Part shown: positions 33,305 through 46,119 of the stretch, one piece after another | Layout: each line of letters starts with the position of its first letter | Position numbering within the stretch: position 1 is the stretch's first letter | Assembly (NCBI GenBank): GCA_031310005.1 | Contig: CM062381.1 | Location: forward strand, 3,410,001 to 3,474,000 | Source: Dactylellina haptotyla | Taxonomy: Eukaryota > Ascomycota > Orbiliomycetes > Orbiliales > Orbiliaceae | DNA length: 64,000 bases | Direction: 5' to 3' | The notes under the pieces: model-generated | Databases searched by the model: none | Told to the model about the DNA's origin: nothing | What the model saw: the letters and a program-made list of their open reading frames with translations, nothing else | Position numbers and translations under genes: made by a program

Positions 33305-34537
33305 CTAGAACCTGCTTGTTTTGTGAGGTGTTGTGTCAAGACCACCGGGTTTGCGGTGTGTAGACTTGGTTCCACGCTGGTTGGAATTTCCTTTCAATGC
33401 CTTCCTGCCCTTGCGCCGATGAGCATCACAAAACAACGGCGGCAGTAAATTTTGTCTGATGCTAAAGTGACACAAAGCATCCCAAAGTCGATCCCGACGC
33501 CGCGTCTTGCTTGTGGGTTCCCGCCGCCCCATCCAAAGATTAATATCATCTGTGTGCAGAGGATATCCTGGTACTGTAATATTTGTTACGACTTGGAAGT
33601 TATACTTTTCAAAAAGTGCAACCCCCATCTTCGCAGCCGAAACAACTAAAGGTTGGCTGTCTATATCCGCCAGCGAAACCATCCAGTCAAGCATTTTACT
33701 GGCATGTCCACGCCGCCAGTACGCAGGATGCACTGCAATTGTAGCCACCTTCATGTGGCCTTTCAGAATCCTATCCACCCCAGGATAGTCAATAGCTAGT
33801 TTTTGCGTCACAGAATCGGGTTGGCGGTCGGAATTCTTCAGGAAATAAATGAAATAACATTACATCGTAACGCAAAAAACTGTAAAGAACCGAAAGCCGC
33901 AGCGTTGTTTGAACTTTTGGTTTTGTTTTTTGAGGTCACAACAAGGGCAGGTGGCAGGCGGGTGACGATGAAATTGAGGACGACATACCTGTCCTTCGCA
34001 TCGCTTGTGTACTCAACATATCTCCCCTCGCCTACAGCACTAGTATCTCGCGCCCGACCTTCATCTCCGAGATCCTCTTGATCCGATTCATCAATTGATT
34101 CGCCTATGGGCAGGTTAGCGTAGACCTAAAAATCCGGTGTAGGGAGCTTTACTCTCCGGTTGCAAAAGCCCGATTCTCTTGGACCCATCTTGTAAAGTGA
34201 GACTAGCTACTCCCACAATGACCTTCTTGGATTCATGTCTAACCCCCCGCTGCTTTTCTATATAAACATTAGAGAGAGATTTGTATGCTGCCTCAGCTTC
34301 GTTTGATTCGATTGTGTCTTCGACTACAATAACAACTGAATTTGAATCTTGTATCGAGAAACGATATTGGGCACGATAGCTGGCCACGGTATCCTGCGGC
34401 CAATCGTTGTGCTTTGGCCGCTGATAGCGAAATACTGGAGAGTGAAAGAAGCCTGCTGCCGCGACATAACCGATTCGAGGAAGGTCAGATACGCGTGCAA
34501 GTCGAATACCACGAAATGGAGGAGCCGAAGGAAACAT
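33305..34537 (-). CDS. GNAT N-acetyltransferase, third and distinct family
   Basis: Exons 34537-34153, 34103-33989 and 33770-33305 (321 aa). Intron 1 is 49 nt (GTAAAG, GCTAAC branch, ATAG); intron 2 is 218 nt (GTATGT...GGATAG). Junctions join QPES|ESIDE and DAKDR|ILKGHMK in frame. Family signs: IRLARVSDLPRIGYVAAAGF, PVFRYQRP, VIVGVASLTL, and the acetyl-CoA loop TIAVHPAYWRRGHASKMLDW followed by AAKMGVALFEKYNF. This matches a common fungal GNAT group and is not close to the two paralogues further upstream. An acidic linker (about residues 130-165) and a basic disordered tail of about 70 residues (KTRRRDRL...) are extra. The tail could be a nuclear or RNA/DNA-binding segment. Substrate unknown. 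Confidence 0.82.
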
Positions 34538-35441
34538 TAAAGGCTATCAATTTTGTGATAAATTGAAGTCATAGGTCCAATTGGATTGAATGAGCGCTGA
34601 GAAGGTCACCTCCCTCCCCTCCCTCAGCGTTACGGATATTCCCAGTGATCTTATATCCTCTCTTGGGACCAAACTAAACCTGCAATCTCAAATACATAAA
34701 TGCTTCTAATGTGCTCTGTTCCATATCACACATTCTTTTAATTCTTAATAGGAAGGAATTGAGCGGAAGCAGCGCAAGGCGAAAGGGGCGGAACACATTT
34801 TACAGACTTTCAGGTTTGCACGGAAGGCGGCATGAGATCGGGTACTCCTCCCGATTACGCGTGCGAAACATCTGACCGGTGAGGAACGATTTTTTACCAT
34901 TTTGCGCCAGAGCCGCAGAAATGAGAATACCAAAATGTCATGCTCACATCATGGTCATGCATACATCCTGTTGATTCAGATACACCTTGGAGAATGGTTT
35001 TTTGCACTTCTAGGATGCTTCTCTGCTTTTCTGGTCGAGATCCAGCCTAATTCCAGAGCATTCAAGGACAATGGGTTCGAATTCCGCGAACTGGCAGTGG
35101 CCGCCTGGCCACTGGTCCTCGTTACCAACCTCCCTTGTGTGGTGAGTGTGGGGGGTACCAGTCGCCAACTCGTATCGCATAATTCTTGGCAAGGCGAGGA
35201 ACCGAGCAATACGAGCAAATTAAAAACCGAGGTACCCTGAATCACGTCTGAGTGTAGGGACACTTCATCTCAAAAGTTCCGCAAGGAGAGATGTAATTTC
35301 GCATCCGTTTAGGAACTTAAGCTCCAATCTCTCTAATTCAATTCGAATTCGCGCTCGTAAGAACCGCGCAATTCCAATTGATCCGGATCCGGCTCATATT
35401 CATTTGATAAGCACACAGCTCTCGACATCCCTTAACGAACC
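34538..35441. other. Divergent promoter region
   Basis: About 0.9 kb between GNAT 3 (-) and the regulator gene (+). Overlapping open frames at 34902-35263 on both strands are unsupported. Near 35069 there is a tRNA B-box-like string with no tRNA around it. Confidence 0.4.
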
Positions 35442-37968
35442 ATGCGATCTACCAATTTCGCCAACGTCGAACAGTATCCAGGCGTAGGCCCTCCCGCAAA
35501 CTTTGTGCGGGACAGCGACGAAACTGTTCAAAAGTTCCACAATCCAGAAATTTGCCAAGATACTATTCCTTTACTGGATTGTAATCTCGAGGTAGTGGGA
35601 GATGATTGGCAGTATATTGAACCATCAGAATACAGCAATCCCGGGATTGAACCTGAAACGAATCCCTTGGAGCTAGAAGAGTACGTTTCCCCGAGTATAG
35701 CTCGTTCACCTATCGTACATCCACCAAATATTAGAACTGAAAAATTGAAAAAAATTGAATGGTATCCGTCAGATCGTTATTTGAGTGGCAGCAAATCAAT
35801 GTTAGTTCTTACAGGTATTACACGGTAATAATATCACGATCGGTTAAAATATGGATGTGGACAGTTCTCGGAAACTTCGCTATTTGGATTGGATAACCTT
35901 CCCATACAGGGGCCTACCAGCAATCGTCCTACTCACTTTGATCCTCAGGAATCTGGATTGGAACCATTTTTCCCTTATCAATACACCAATAATTCTACTT
36001 TTCTACCAATGGCAGATACGGTGACACCAGCATACCAATTGTTTCAAGACACATATCCTGGAGATCTCTGTGAGTTTGCAGACGCAGAATATGGTGACAC
36101 TATCAAATCCACGGGCACGGAAAGCCGTCTTAATTTCAGTCTAGACAGCTTTGCGGTAATTGATAATGTATCCGATTTTTCTTCAGACTGGTCATGCAAT
36201 CAGTCGGAGGAAGTAATGTCACAATTGGAGAGAAATGCCATCGATGTTCCCTCCGTAGCTTCAAATGTGGCAGCAGCTTCGCATACAAGTAATCTGACCT
36301 TTTTCTATCTATTATCTATGTTTGGAGCTAATATAAACTGATTGTGAAAGTAAAAAATTCCCCCAACGATACAGAATATCATGCAGACTCCTCGTCTTCT
36401 GCTACTTCCACCAGAAAACGCAAATCCGGAATCGAAAGTACACTGCAGGGGGCAAAGAGAAGGGCCTTAGGTCCTGGACGAACGAAGAGGGCATCGGAGA
36501 TACTGGCGGAACATGAACTACCTGCCGAGGAGAGTTCGCTTCGAACCAATCGGCGTATTTTCAAGCGAAAAGGCGGTCTTGACCCTGAGACTAGAAGAAA
36601 TGCCGCGCAAGTCCGCAAGATTGGTGCGTGCTTGAGGTGCAGAAGACTAAATATAAAAGTAAGTAAAGGTCCGATATATGTTTGGTAATTCATTTGTTTG
36701 AATATTAACACGTTGTAGTGCGATGGGAGTAATCCTTGCAAAGCATGTATAAAAGTCTTTGAGACTGCGAGAACGAAAATATCTAAAGAGCCGTGCCAGC
36801 GCGTAAATCTAAAGTCTTTGAGCCTAGTGAGACATAGTAAGTTTAAAGTCAGGTCATCCAAAACTCATAGTATATCTAACAGCCTACAGGCAACGGCCGT
36901 TTTCGTCAAGAAAAGGTTTCATTTCTCAAGTACAAGTGGAAAGATCTCGATTTACCCATAGTGGAAACGGACCTACGGTGGTCGCTACCAGGAGGCATAT
37001 TGGTAAATCTACCACTCTTAAAGGTCTCCTCTAGGGAATACCAACTTGAGGCAAACGATTCAACGACAACATACCACTGGCAAGTAGAAGGAAAGGAGTT
37101 GATGCTACAAACCAAGCCCCTCGCCTGCATAAATGATGATGATCTTAAAAGGGATATTAAGTTGTTTCTCGAAGCTAGCCAAGCAGAAGTCCAACGATGG
37201 GTTATGGAACAACAATCCGAACCTCTCATATTGCTGACCTACAAAGAGGCGATCAGGTACAGAAATGTGCATAAAAGTGATATTATAGACCTAGCCTTAA
37301 AGATGCAATGCGGGGCAGTCCTATCACAAGGCTGGGGCTCTTTTACGAGCAAGCCTATCACCGAATCGGAAGTCACAGCATCTCAGAACGTGGGGGTGTG
37401 TGATTATGACAAGTACAACCGTTTTAAGGACCGACCAGTCACACAAGCGATGGGCCACCAGTTAGACGTAGCTATCCTCCAGAGCATACTACTAGATCAA
37501 GAAAGACTCCTTAAACTACTTGAAAAGATGCTTTTCAAGCCGCGCAAACAGGATAAGCCTTGGTATGAGATTTTTCTTGCGTATAGTGTACTCCTTTTGA
37601 ACCTCGAATTTATACACGGCGGCGCTAGGAGCTACGTTTTATCGAAGCTTAGGACGGTAAGCTACCAAAAACAAGTCTTCAATATCCACTGGAGCTCAAG
37701 AAAGCTAAGCCTATTAATTGTCATCCTCCAGATTTTAGAATCGCAGGTAAGTTATGTAGTAAAGTCTCAAATTGAAGAGTGGGAGCATTCTGCGGGTGTG
37801 ATGTTATACTGTTTTAAATATGTTCTTCGTGGGAACCTTCCTCTCAAAGCGGTTAAAAAGAATTTGGAGGAACTCGCACGGCGCAATACGCTAGACGATG
37901 AGGCTATATCATATTTACAGCGTTTGGAAGAAAGTGAGTCCCTCCCACCTTTGTTTAAAAAACAATAA
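35442..37968 (+). CDS. Zn2Cys6-like fungal transcription regulator
   Basis: Five proposed exons: 35442-35824, 35921-36288, 36375-36658, 36719-36836 and 36890-37968 (743 aa). The last three junctions are firm. Intron 1 is chosen by phase only. The DNA-binding region is split by an intron inside the motif: KIGACLRCRRLNIK|CDGSNPCKAC...KEPCQR, giving C-x2-C-x6-C-x5-C-x2-C and a final Cys 15 residues later instead of the usual 6-8. This longer last spacing occurs in a subset of fungal regulators. A basic RKRKSG/KRRAL block just upstream may be the nuclear signal. The first 240 residues are acidic and Pro/Ser-rich, as for activation regions. The C-terminal 330 residues are helical and lack a named domain. 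Target genes are unknown. Confidence 0.78.
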
Positions 37969-40900
37969 AAGGAAACTGACAAACATGATTTTCCATAGCG
38001 GCGCGACGGAAAGGTAGCGAATCCTTAGGTCGCACAGGGAACACGCCACTCGAAACTGGAAGATGGCTATACCAATTATTTCAAACTGAACCAAACCCCG
38101 ACGAACCCTCGTGAGGAACCTCAACTATAGTGTAGGAAGTCTTTATTTCTTAGTCATACATAAAAGCCATTTTAGATTTAGAAAAATAGAATGTTTATTC
38201 TTCACGAACTGCACTTTTATCGCCATAAATACCTTCCAGCTCCGGCGGATTGTTTTTGCGTGGGTATAAGTAAGCCACTGAGCGCCAATAGCCCGGTACA
38301 AGAGCTTATGGTAAGATTTTCAACATGTGTACTACGTTGGGTTCCTTGGCACCACCTGCGCATGCCCGAAAATTGGGACCTGCGTTGTGTTAAGTTAGAG
38401 GATATCAAACCTAGTCTATTGACTGAAGGAGGATGAACCAATATTTGCTAGTCGCGACCCTAGCCCTATCTTGCAACGAATATTTGTAGTATGACTATAT
38501 GGCAGCCTTGTTCTCAGTCACTGACCTATTGACTGATTAAGAAATCAGATTCTGCATTCGATTGGCTCGAGTTCCTGCATTCAATCAAGCCTGGTTAAAC
38601 AACAATGTCATCACCTAGCCGTTTTTGCCGTCGGCTCCTTTTATCTCCTGTTTTTGGTAGTTTCTTTTTTTAGTTTTTAATTTTTTTACTTTTTGCATTG
38701 AGTTTCCTGACCGGTGAGTTTCTTGCGTTGGACGAGTCCACCGTATGAGCGGCGCAGACAGCACGTGGTTGTATGAGAGGTGCTATATTGTGACCCGGTC
38801 CTAGGCGCTAGGGCAAATAATTTTTATTTTGATCTATGAAGAGATCCGAGTCTCTAGAAACACAGAGCTGTCGGTCTACATTAACTATTTCTAAGTTGCA
38901 CAGGTTCAAAAGATGACCTTTTACCTACCCAATTGCGGTTTGCGGTTTGCATTGAGGGTATAATATTTTTATTACATATACTTCGAAGTTTCAACGAAAC
39001 TGTATTCAAACGACCAGTTCGACCGTGCGCCAGAGCCAAATCCTCAATATAACACAGACAACACGGCGATTCGAAGAAAACAAAGGTAGATGCAGATGAA
39101 CATATGCATCTAGCTGCGGAACACGTAGGAGGCAGGTACGTCCATGATTTCACCATACTTTGAAACAGATAGATTTCAATCTATCGTCTTTCAGAGCGCA
39201 ATCGATTGTCCTGGCACAGAATGCTTAGCAGGTAACTCAAAGCAAATGATTTCAAGTTATAAAATGCTACCAACGGACCAGATAGAGGAGGCTGAAGGAG
39301 CCTTAAGAGCTCCAGAGTCACGCTTCGCTATTTTACACTCTATATGCATGCCAATTTACCACCCAGGGAGAAGGTTCTGTCGCTGACCGGTGAAAAAGAT
39401 TTAATTAACGTAGTGGCCGACAATTTAACCGGTGAGAACTCAGTCTCGAGCGAATTTTATATTTTACTTGAATGAAATTTTCTTCTTCAACAGGAACCTA
39501 TAGAGATATCTGTCGTGTGGTTATATATTGGGAATGAGTTGTCCTAGAATTTGAGAATAGATTATAACTCTTTTGAGGATGAGAACAGAATCCAATCCAA
39601 TACAAGTCTACAGCAAATTGAAGATTACGCCAAACTTCTCTCACATAACTCTCTTCAGATTATATCATTCACTGTTTCTTTTCACAATAATTCCAAACGA
39701 AATTTCTGGCTGAGGTCTAGACAATAGAATTTTCTCTTTTATCCAAAGACAGATCGTAGAACATCTATTCAGAAGAAAAGCTGCAAATACCTCTGTGATC
39801 AGAACCCACGCAAGAGCCAAACCCCAGCAACACTCTATACCATTAACTCCCTCGAACCCTCAATTTCTCTTGAATCATAAAAGACTAGGACCGCCCCTCG
39901 TTTACCTTAAGCTTCAAGCACAGACTAGTCCATATCGCTCGCAAACTACATCAGAGCTATTCGGCAGGCGCAACAACCTGCGAAGAAAGGATTGGCCTCT
40001 CATCAGATCCTGACTATTGAGATATTACAAGACTGGAAACAGGTAGTTCTAGTGCCCAGTGTGCGAACATGCACATTAAAGTTCTGAAATTTGAAAGTTT
40101 CTACTAAAAGAATATAAGTGCTGACAATAGGCTCCATCAAGAATTCGATAGTCGAACTTTGGTTTGATAATTCAGGGTTCACGAAAATGCCGAACCTTAG
40201 CCCCGACATCCCGAGAAGTACGGGAAACGAGATCCCACATATGCAGGATACTCAAGTTGACCTAGCAACCTCTTTACAGCAGTGGAGGCCATTTTTGGCC
40301 CTACATGAGCCAACTTGTCCAGATAGCGATCACAATAATAATCCAGACTCGGTCGTCCCTTCTAAAACGAACATAGGTTCTATTCACCAACTTAATCAAA
40401 TCTCGCACCCTATTTGGTGCCGCAACGCCAAAGGAGAAGTATACCAGTGTCTTTCTAAGCCTTTTCCCGACGCGTCACCGAATTCCGATCAGGACAGGAT
40501 GAAACTTTTTTTTCAAGATCTCGAAACCTCTACGCAATTCCGGTTGTTGGGGCCCCAATAAAATATTGCTTTACCTAAATACGAGGCCAATCGTATTTTT
40601 AATTTTGTGGCAAAATAGTAGATCATAGAGATTCATTCGATTTCAAGCCATTTTAGTTTATAAATACATGCATGCCTTTTTTTCTTCTAATTCTTTTACG
40701 TATATTTGCTATTCTGTAACATATGTTTACCATGCCCAGTTCTCGTTTCGTTTGCAAGAAAATGTTAATCTTTGCTGCATGACTTCCTAGCACGATAAAA
40801 CGCAGACAATGCGCTTCATGATTTATTATTTTTGTACATAGAAATAATATGGCTAAAAAAACGATACTATTGTTAAGCTGTCTTCGGAAAACTCGCGGTT

Positions 40901-41298
40901 GGAAGTCTCAGAACCTACCTTCCTCTATCAATCCGTGTCTACTTGAGGTTGCCGGTTGAATGAGAGCTGTGTTGTTTGAATATTCATGAATATGCACCTA
41001 TTAGTTACTACTAAAAGTGTAATGTGAGAAGGAAAAGAAACTCTACTGACACGAGACTGAGGGCTGCGAAAAAATTCTTAGAAGTGGTAATCTTACACGA
41101 ATAGAAAATGCGGAAGATAACTCCTTATATTTTAGCAGTCTCGCATCCAGACTGACTTATATATTAGGGACGAGGGAATACTTTTTCAATTGTGGCTTGC
41201 TTAGCGAGGGAAAGGTATCCGTTAAGTACCACCAGGTATCTTAAAATCTTCGATAGCAGCTTGGAAGCCGAGACGAACCCTTATTGGATCTTGCTCAT
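37969..41298. other. Longest intergenic stretch; one weak small gene candidate inside
   Basis: About 3.3 kb, AT-rich. Apart from the candidate at 40187-40561 I see no coding character, terminal repeats or RNA gene. Confidence 0.35.
40187..40561 (+). CDS. Possible small hypothetical protein
   Basis: Open frame of 124 aa from ATG 40187 (MPNLSPDIPRSTGNEIPH...) to TAA. It extends upstream without a stop to 40118. A possible intron acceptor (CTGACAATAG at about 40130) suggests there may be an upstream exon. Composition is plausible for a protein (mixed charge, Pro/Ser/Asp-rich, three Cys), but I recognise no family, targeting signal or membrane segment. It stands alone in a long gap, so it could be chance. 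Confidence 0.25.
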   Translation: MPNLSPDIPRSTGNEIPHMQDTQVDLATSLQQWRPFLALHEPTCPDSDHNNNPDSVVPSKTNIGSIHQLNQISHPIWCRNAKGEVYQCLSKPFPDASPNSDQDRMKLFFQDLETSTQFRLLGPQ

Positions 41299-42905
41299 AT
41301 GCCACTTTCTGCTTTTGTTCCGTATCCCTCCAATATGTCTTATATAAAGTCTACTGGGATGTCCCCCATAACCTTCCTACCTCCAGAAATCATAGATGGG
41401 ATTGCCTGCTACTTATTTCCGAGCGACGTCGCGGTTCTCTCGTTAACTTGTCGCAAATTCCAGGCCTGCCTCGGGGCGGGGAACCAACACCGTTGGTTTC
41501 GGTACCTACACGAAGGAAGTAGAAAGATATTCCTGACTGATTCACGCCGTATAAAGCAGTTCAAATCTGGACTTGAGGTATTCGATGACCAGAGAAATTA
41601 CTTTTGGCAAGCCGTTCGAATCTTCGATGAACGTAGGGGAGCAGATGAACGTGAACCTTGGTATGCTCAGGTTGTCGGGTGCTTCTGTTGTCTACAGATG
41701 CCTTCGAGGGACGAATATTGTGTAATAAATACAGCGAAGGAAATGAAACGGTATTGCAAAGATTGTTTTCTCGAGATTGTCGTAGGTATGGCGTTTTCTT
41801 GGGCCCCGGGGCAGGCCCTATATTTTCTTGAATCGCTTCTTTTATGTACTTTTATAACTGTCCTGAAAGTTATTAAATGCTAACGGAAAACCCGGAGCTA
41901 GATTACGAAAGATTCCGCGAATATTACCCTGAAGTTAAAAGTCCTAAGATCGATGGTTTTTCATTTGAATCTAGGACTTATATTTGGATACCCGACGCAA
42001 TTCGTGCTATAGAAAAAGAAATCGGCCCACTGGCAATTGCGAAAACTGGATACTCACGTTTCCGGGCGTTTTGGACTCCACAAGGGTTGTGGGAGGATAT
42101 CAGCGATGAGATGAAAGCGAAGGATAGGGATAAAATGTACAAAGCAATACGACACATCGTCGACGAATATGATACTTCTTACGATCACCTCCACCTCATT
42201 ACAAAGCCGAGAGATCTCGAAATCTCGCTCATGGATTGTGTACTCAAAAAGCTGAAGGCACCACACAATGGTTATAATCTAAAAAGACTACGCGCTTTCC
42301 AACAAGACGTAGCAGATGAAATTGATCTAATGTACGCCGATGTGGAAAAAGGCCTGGAAGATAGCGCGAAAGCAAGAGCGAAACAGTTTCTGGTTAGTTT
42401 CTTCGGTTTGGATTGCGTAAGTGAGTCCGAGATATTCCTGCCGGAATTAATCGAACGACCGTACTACTTGAAAAACTCTATGTTTTATTATGGCGACTTT
42501 CTGTTCGGATGGGTACCTAAATTCTCAAGGGCATATTTCGGAGGAAACCACAACGAAGGAGTGCGGTGCTATTGGTGTTTGAGGGAAGATTGGGGAGCCA
42601 CTGCAAGGTATGAGAGTCACATAGATATTTCTACAGCTGCAGGCGGAATTTCTCCGTCGTCGTATGTCACCCACCTTCTTGTTTCACACAATGAGCTCCT
42701 AAGAAAGCGGCCGCGCGGTATTTTCAATCAGGTACCAGTTGGCTACGGTGCTCCACTCCCCAAGGATTACGGCTTGTTGCTTGAAGAGTTTAAGAAGCTC
42801 CAGGGAACCAGGTTCAATTTTGAAAAGGAAGTTCTAGAGCCTCTTGATGATACCTACTTGTTCAATGATGGCAATATCTCTACGTCTACGTACTACGATT
42901 TGTAG
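41299..42905 (+). CDS. F-box protein, tandem copy 1
   Basis: Exons 41299-41785 and 41902-42905 (496 aa). The 116-nt intron has GTATGG, a TGCTAACG branch and CTAG. The F-box near the N-terminus reads LPPEIIDGIACYLFPSDVAVLSLTCRKFQACLG. Downstream are two Cys clusters, CFCCLQMP...RYCKDCF and RCYWCLRE, which may bind zinc. Such clusters are common in fungal F-box proteins. F-box proteins pair with Skp1 in SCF ubiquitin ligases and recruit substrates through the C-terminal part, here a long helical region without named repeats. Later ATGs at 41335 and 41359 are also possible starts. The next gene is a clear paralogue with the same intron position and phase. Confidence 0.83.
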
Positions 42906-43177
42906 TCTATTTATTCTAACCTGTTTCTTGTATGACCATTATATCGGTGTTCTGTATATTCTAGAGTAAGATTGAGATCTTCACCTAATTGGGATATGTA
43001 AAGCGCAACCAATAGAGATATCGAGATGTATACTCGATTTTGTAGTAAAAAGCATAGCCTCGACTAGACAACGCATGTTGCTGGAAGTCTTGGCCGTCGT
43101 GTTGTCACACAGGGTGACGCTGATCGTCTATCCGCATTCAAGATGGTCAACCACAACTGCCATTCAGAACTCTCATC
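42906..43177. other. Short spacer between the F-box paralogues
   Basis: About 270 bases, enough for a terminator and promoter. Nothing else seen. Confidence 0.4.
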
Positions 43178-44642
43178 ATGACCCCCGCAAACTTGGCCCT
43201 ACTCCCCTTGGAGATCCTGGAAGAAATAGCAGATTACCTCCTCCCATCCGATGTCGCAGCTCTTCCGCCAACATGTCGCCTGCTCAGAGCGAAGTTAGGC
43301 CCGGGAAACCAATCACTCTGGTTCAGGTATCTCCACAAAGGAAGCTGGATTGCTAGGGATATAGATGAATGGGTTGCTTCATACTCAACCCCCAATTTAG
43401 CGAAACTGTCGAATATAAGCCCTCACTTCCAAGCTTTGGACAATAAACTAGACTACTGGAGAATCGCCATCTGCTATTTCTCTAACAATACCTATGTCTA
43501 TAACAAGAAATATACAATGGCGTGTTGTAGCTGCCTGCGAGTTTCCACGGCGTATCGAAATCGGATTGTTGACAGGGGCAAGCGATATATGCGGTACTGT
43601 ATGAGTTGTTACCTGGATGGTATGATGAGTATGTCCCTTCAACTTAATAATTCCTAGTGTATATACATATGTATTCTATTTTATTCGCTGGCAGGTCTGA
43701 ATGTGGCTGATTTCGGCGAGGTTCGGCATAGATGGGGCCTCGTTCTGCGAAAGATATCCGGATATCAAAGTCCCCGAACAAATGAAGGTTGAGCTACGAA
43801 TACCAGACGCGATGCGTCTGATAGAAGAACAAATCGGCCCAATCGAAACAGCAATCACTGGATCATCCAGGTTCTTGGCCTTTTGTACTGCAGAAGGTTT
43901 ACGAGACGGAGAGAAGTTGTGGAGAGCTATAAAATGCATACTTGACGAATACGAGTCTTCTTACAGTCACCTCCACGTAGTTGCAAGCCCGAGGGATTTA
44001 GAACATGGGCTAGTGGACTGTTTGGTTGCTGGGTATAACCTCTTCACGGAGTCGGGGTTTGGGAAGGAAGTGGCAGGTTCAGTCCGCAAAATAAGCGGCA
44101 ATATTGATAAAAGGCGGGATATTTCGACTAGATTGGGAGTATTGAGACTATTGACAAAGCATTTTGGTGACGCTAAAAGGTGGAATTTAGAGTCAATAGA
44201 ATGCAGAGAGTTTTTAATCCGGCTCATGCACACTTATGGCCGGCGGCTGTTCGGATGGATCGAGACATATTCATACGTTTATTTCGGGCGCCATTGGGAA
44301 GGCGCACGGTCTATACAATGTTATTGGTGTTTGAGAGAGAAGGGGCATACTAATCAGGTGCTGTATAGCACCTCCGGTATCTACGGACTGGAAGGTACGA
44401 AGACTGTTGGGATCTCCTCGGACTGGTATATATCCCACGTTATCATGGCCCACCCTGATTTTCTAAGGAAACGGCCACGGGTTAACCTAGATTACAAGAG
44501 TGTTACTGCTGAAGAAATCCAAAATCGTAGATATGGCACCGTTGACTATGAGAAAGATATATTGGATCCTATTGAAAAGGAGCACGTCGCTTTTAAGACC
44601 AAGATCAATAGATCAAGATATTTCAATCATATCTTGTTTTAG
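43178..44642 (+). CDS. F-box protein, tandem copy 2
   Basis: Exons 43178-43628 and 43732-44642 (453 aa). The F-box LPLEILEEIADYLLPSDVAAL...CRLLRAKLG sits at the N-terminus, followed by RWFRYLH-like LWFRYLHKGSW as in copy 1. Cys clusters ACCSCLR...RYCMSCY and QCYWCLREKG are kept. The intron lies at the same place and phase as in copy 1, right after the first Cys cluster, with homologous TAG|AT acceptors. Long blocks align, for example IPDAMRLIEEQIGPIETAITG with IPDAIRAIEKEIGPLAIAKTG. The pair arose by local duplication and has since diverged, which suggests different substrates. The start chosen is the only in-frame ATG before the F-box. Confidence 0.83.
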
Positions 44643-45229
44643 CAATTGCTCTTACCTATTTATGTATTTAACAGTAGTCTCTTCTCTACAAATATATATA
44701 GTCATTCTGCCAAGCATAATTTAAACGGGCTTCTCGATGCGCCTGTGATATAAGATATAATACGCATAAATTAAATGTGCAGTAAAAATGTGATATATGC
44801 TAGCCAGTCAACTAACCAGTGAGAACTGTGATCATTTGTAAAGATCGTGGTTTTTATCACACCGGTTCCACGTTATCGTTTTTGAGTTCGCAGTCTTGGA
44901 GATGATAGATGCTCGCCTAATTTTATAACTGTTATAATCAACAAGCAAAATCATAATTGAAACGCCAGTCAAGATATCTGCTCCTATTCCTGATTTCCGT
45001 GACGCTAGTGCTCATCCTACAAATAATGATCCCTTCCCCCGGAAAAAATCAGCACAAGGCCAAAAGGCTCCGACGCCTCAATTTCGTTTTTGTGCGCCTG
45101 GGCATATGCACATTGAATCGATATATATAGATTATTGGTTTGGAAAATCGTCCTCATCAGCGCATTATATCGTCAAATTTATTTTAGAAAAAAGTTTGTT
45201 CGAAAAACCCATAAACTTCTGATCTGTGG
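44643..45229. other. Intergenic spacer
   Basis: About 590 bases, AT-rich, lying between the F-box pair and the decayed PIN copy. No supported gene. Confidence 0.4.
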
Positions 45230-45740
45230 TCAGAAAAGCGTAATTCTGGATGTGAACTCACAAGCCAATCCAAAGTTGACGCGTGAATCCTTTATAGCAT
45301 TCCGCTCTAAAATAACACTGAACATCAGCTACGAAATACGCTAATATATTACAGAGAACTTGAACTCACGCGTCTGAGCATTCTCCTTCGCCTGATTATA
45401 CCGTCTCGAATTTCTCGGTGTCGTGAACTTGTATTTGAACGCGATCGCCACAAGATCACATGCAAGCATGGACCTGTCCAGGACCTTGATCTGGTACTTC
45501 TCCAGGAAGTTCACAACATTATTGAACAACATTTTGTTCTCAAACACCTTTCGGCTGCTCGAATACTCCAATATCGAACATGTACTTGTTGCGAGAGGTG
45601 ATTTTTGAACAACATCGAGCAGCCATTGATTAATTGCCCCTTGGTCCAAGATTGGTGACATGATACCAATGTCAAGCATGAACCGGGCCAAAGCTCACCG
45701 TCTTGAAAATACTTGACGGTACGGTATTTCCAGCGCAATT
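45230..45740 (-). pseudogene. Decayed paralogue of the PIN-domain gene
   Basis: Minus-strand reading frames here resemble the intact PIN gene at 57.3-58.2 kb. The block MLDIGIMSPILDQGAINQWL aligns with FLDTNILSLVLEGDRIGKWL, ATSTCSILEYSS aligns with ATSHFNVIEYLS, and a downstream piece IKDSRVNFGLACEF aligns with LKKSRDDVVLACEG. An intron position with the same phase appears conserved. The copy looks broken, with about two or three interruptions, and divergence is high, so the duplication is old. I treat it as a fossil and give no reconstruction. Confidence 0.6.
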
Positions 45741-46119
45741 GAGGATTTAATGTTTAGTCTGCTAGAAACCCTTCTATTGGACAATCGCTATCCAAAAGTA
45801 GGTTTCTTGATAAAAGCGGTAAACATATTGCACTAGTATTGGAAGCTGCAAGGCTTCTAGCTGCGAGTCGAACATGTTAATACGATGTGGGTGCATTGAA
45901 ATATCACAGGACTTGTTGCAACGTTGAATGAAATTTAATCTCTTACCAGAATAGTACATAACAGAGGGTACAGAGGCTAATATTTCGCAGTGTCTGATGA
46001 TGAGCATGGAGTCTAGGTATTGAGTGGCCTGAGAAGTTACATCTTCAAATCTCAAGAATAATATAATAGTAATATATTTCGTTATATCTACGAATAATAT
46101 TAGTTTTGTTGATCTATCG

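Noticed and set aside
33305-34537. Apparent frameshifts in the third GNAT gene
   Set aside because: Two phase-consistent introns (49 nt with a GCTAAC branch, and 218 nt) explain all frame changes and restore family sequence.
35069-35080. tRNA B-box-like string
   Set aside because: One base too long for the consensus, and no matching arms or A box are found around it.
39795-40013. 72-aa frame ahead of the small candidate at 40187
   Set aside because: Repetitive Pro/Ser/Arg composition, no splice junction to the downstream frame that keeps phase convincingly.
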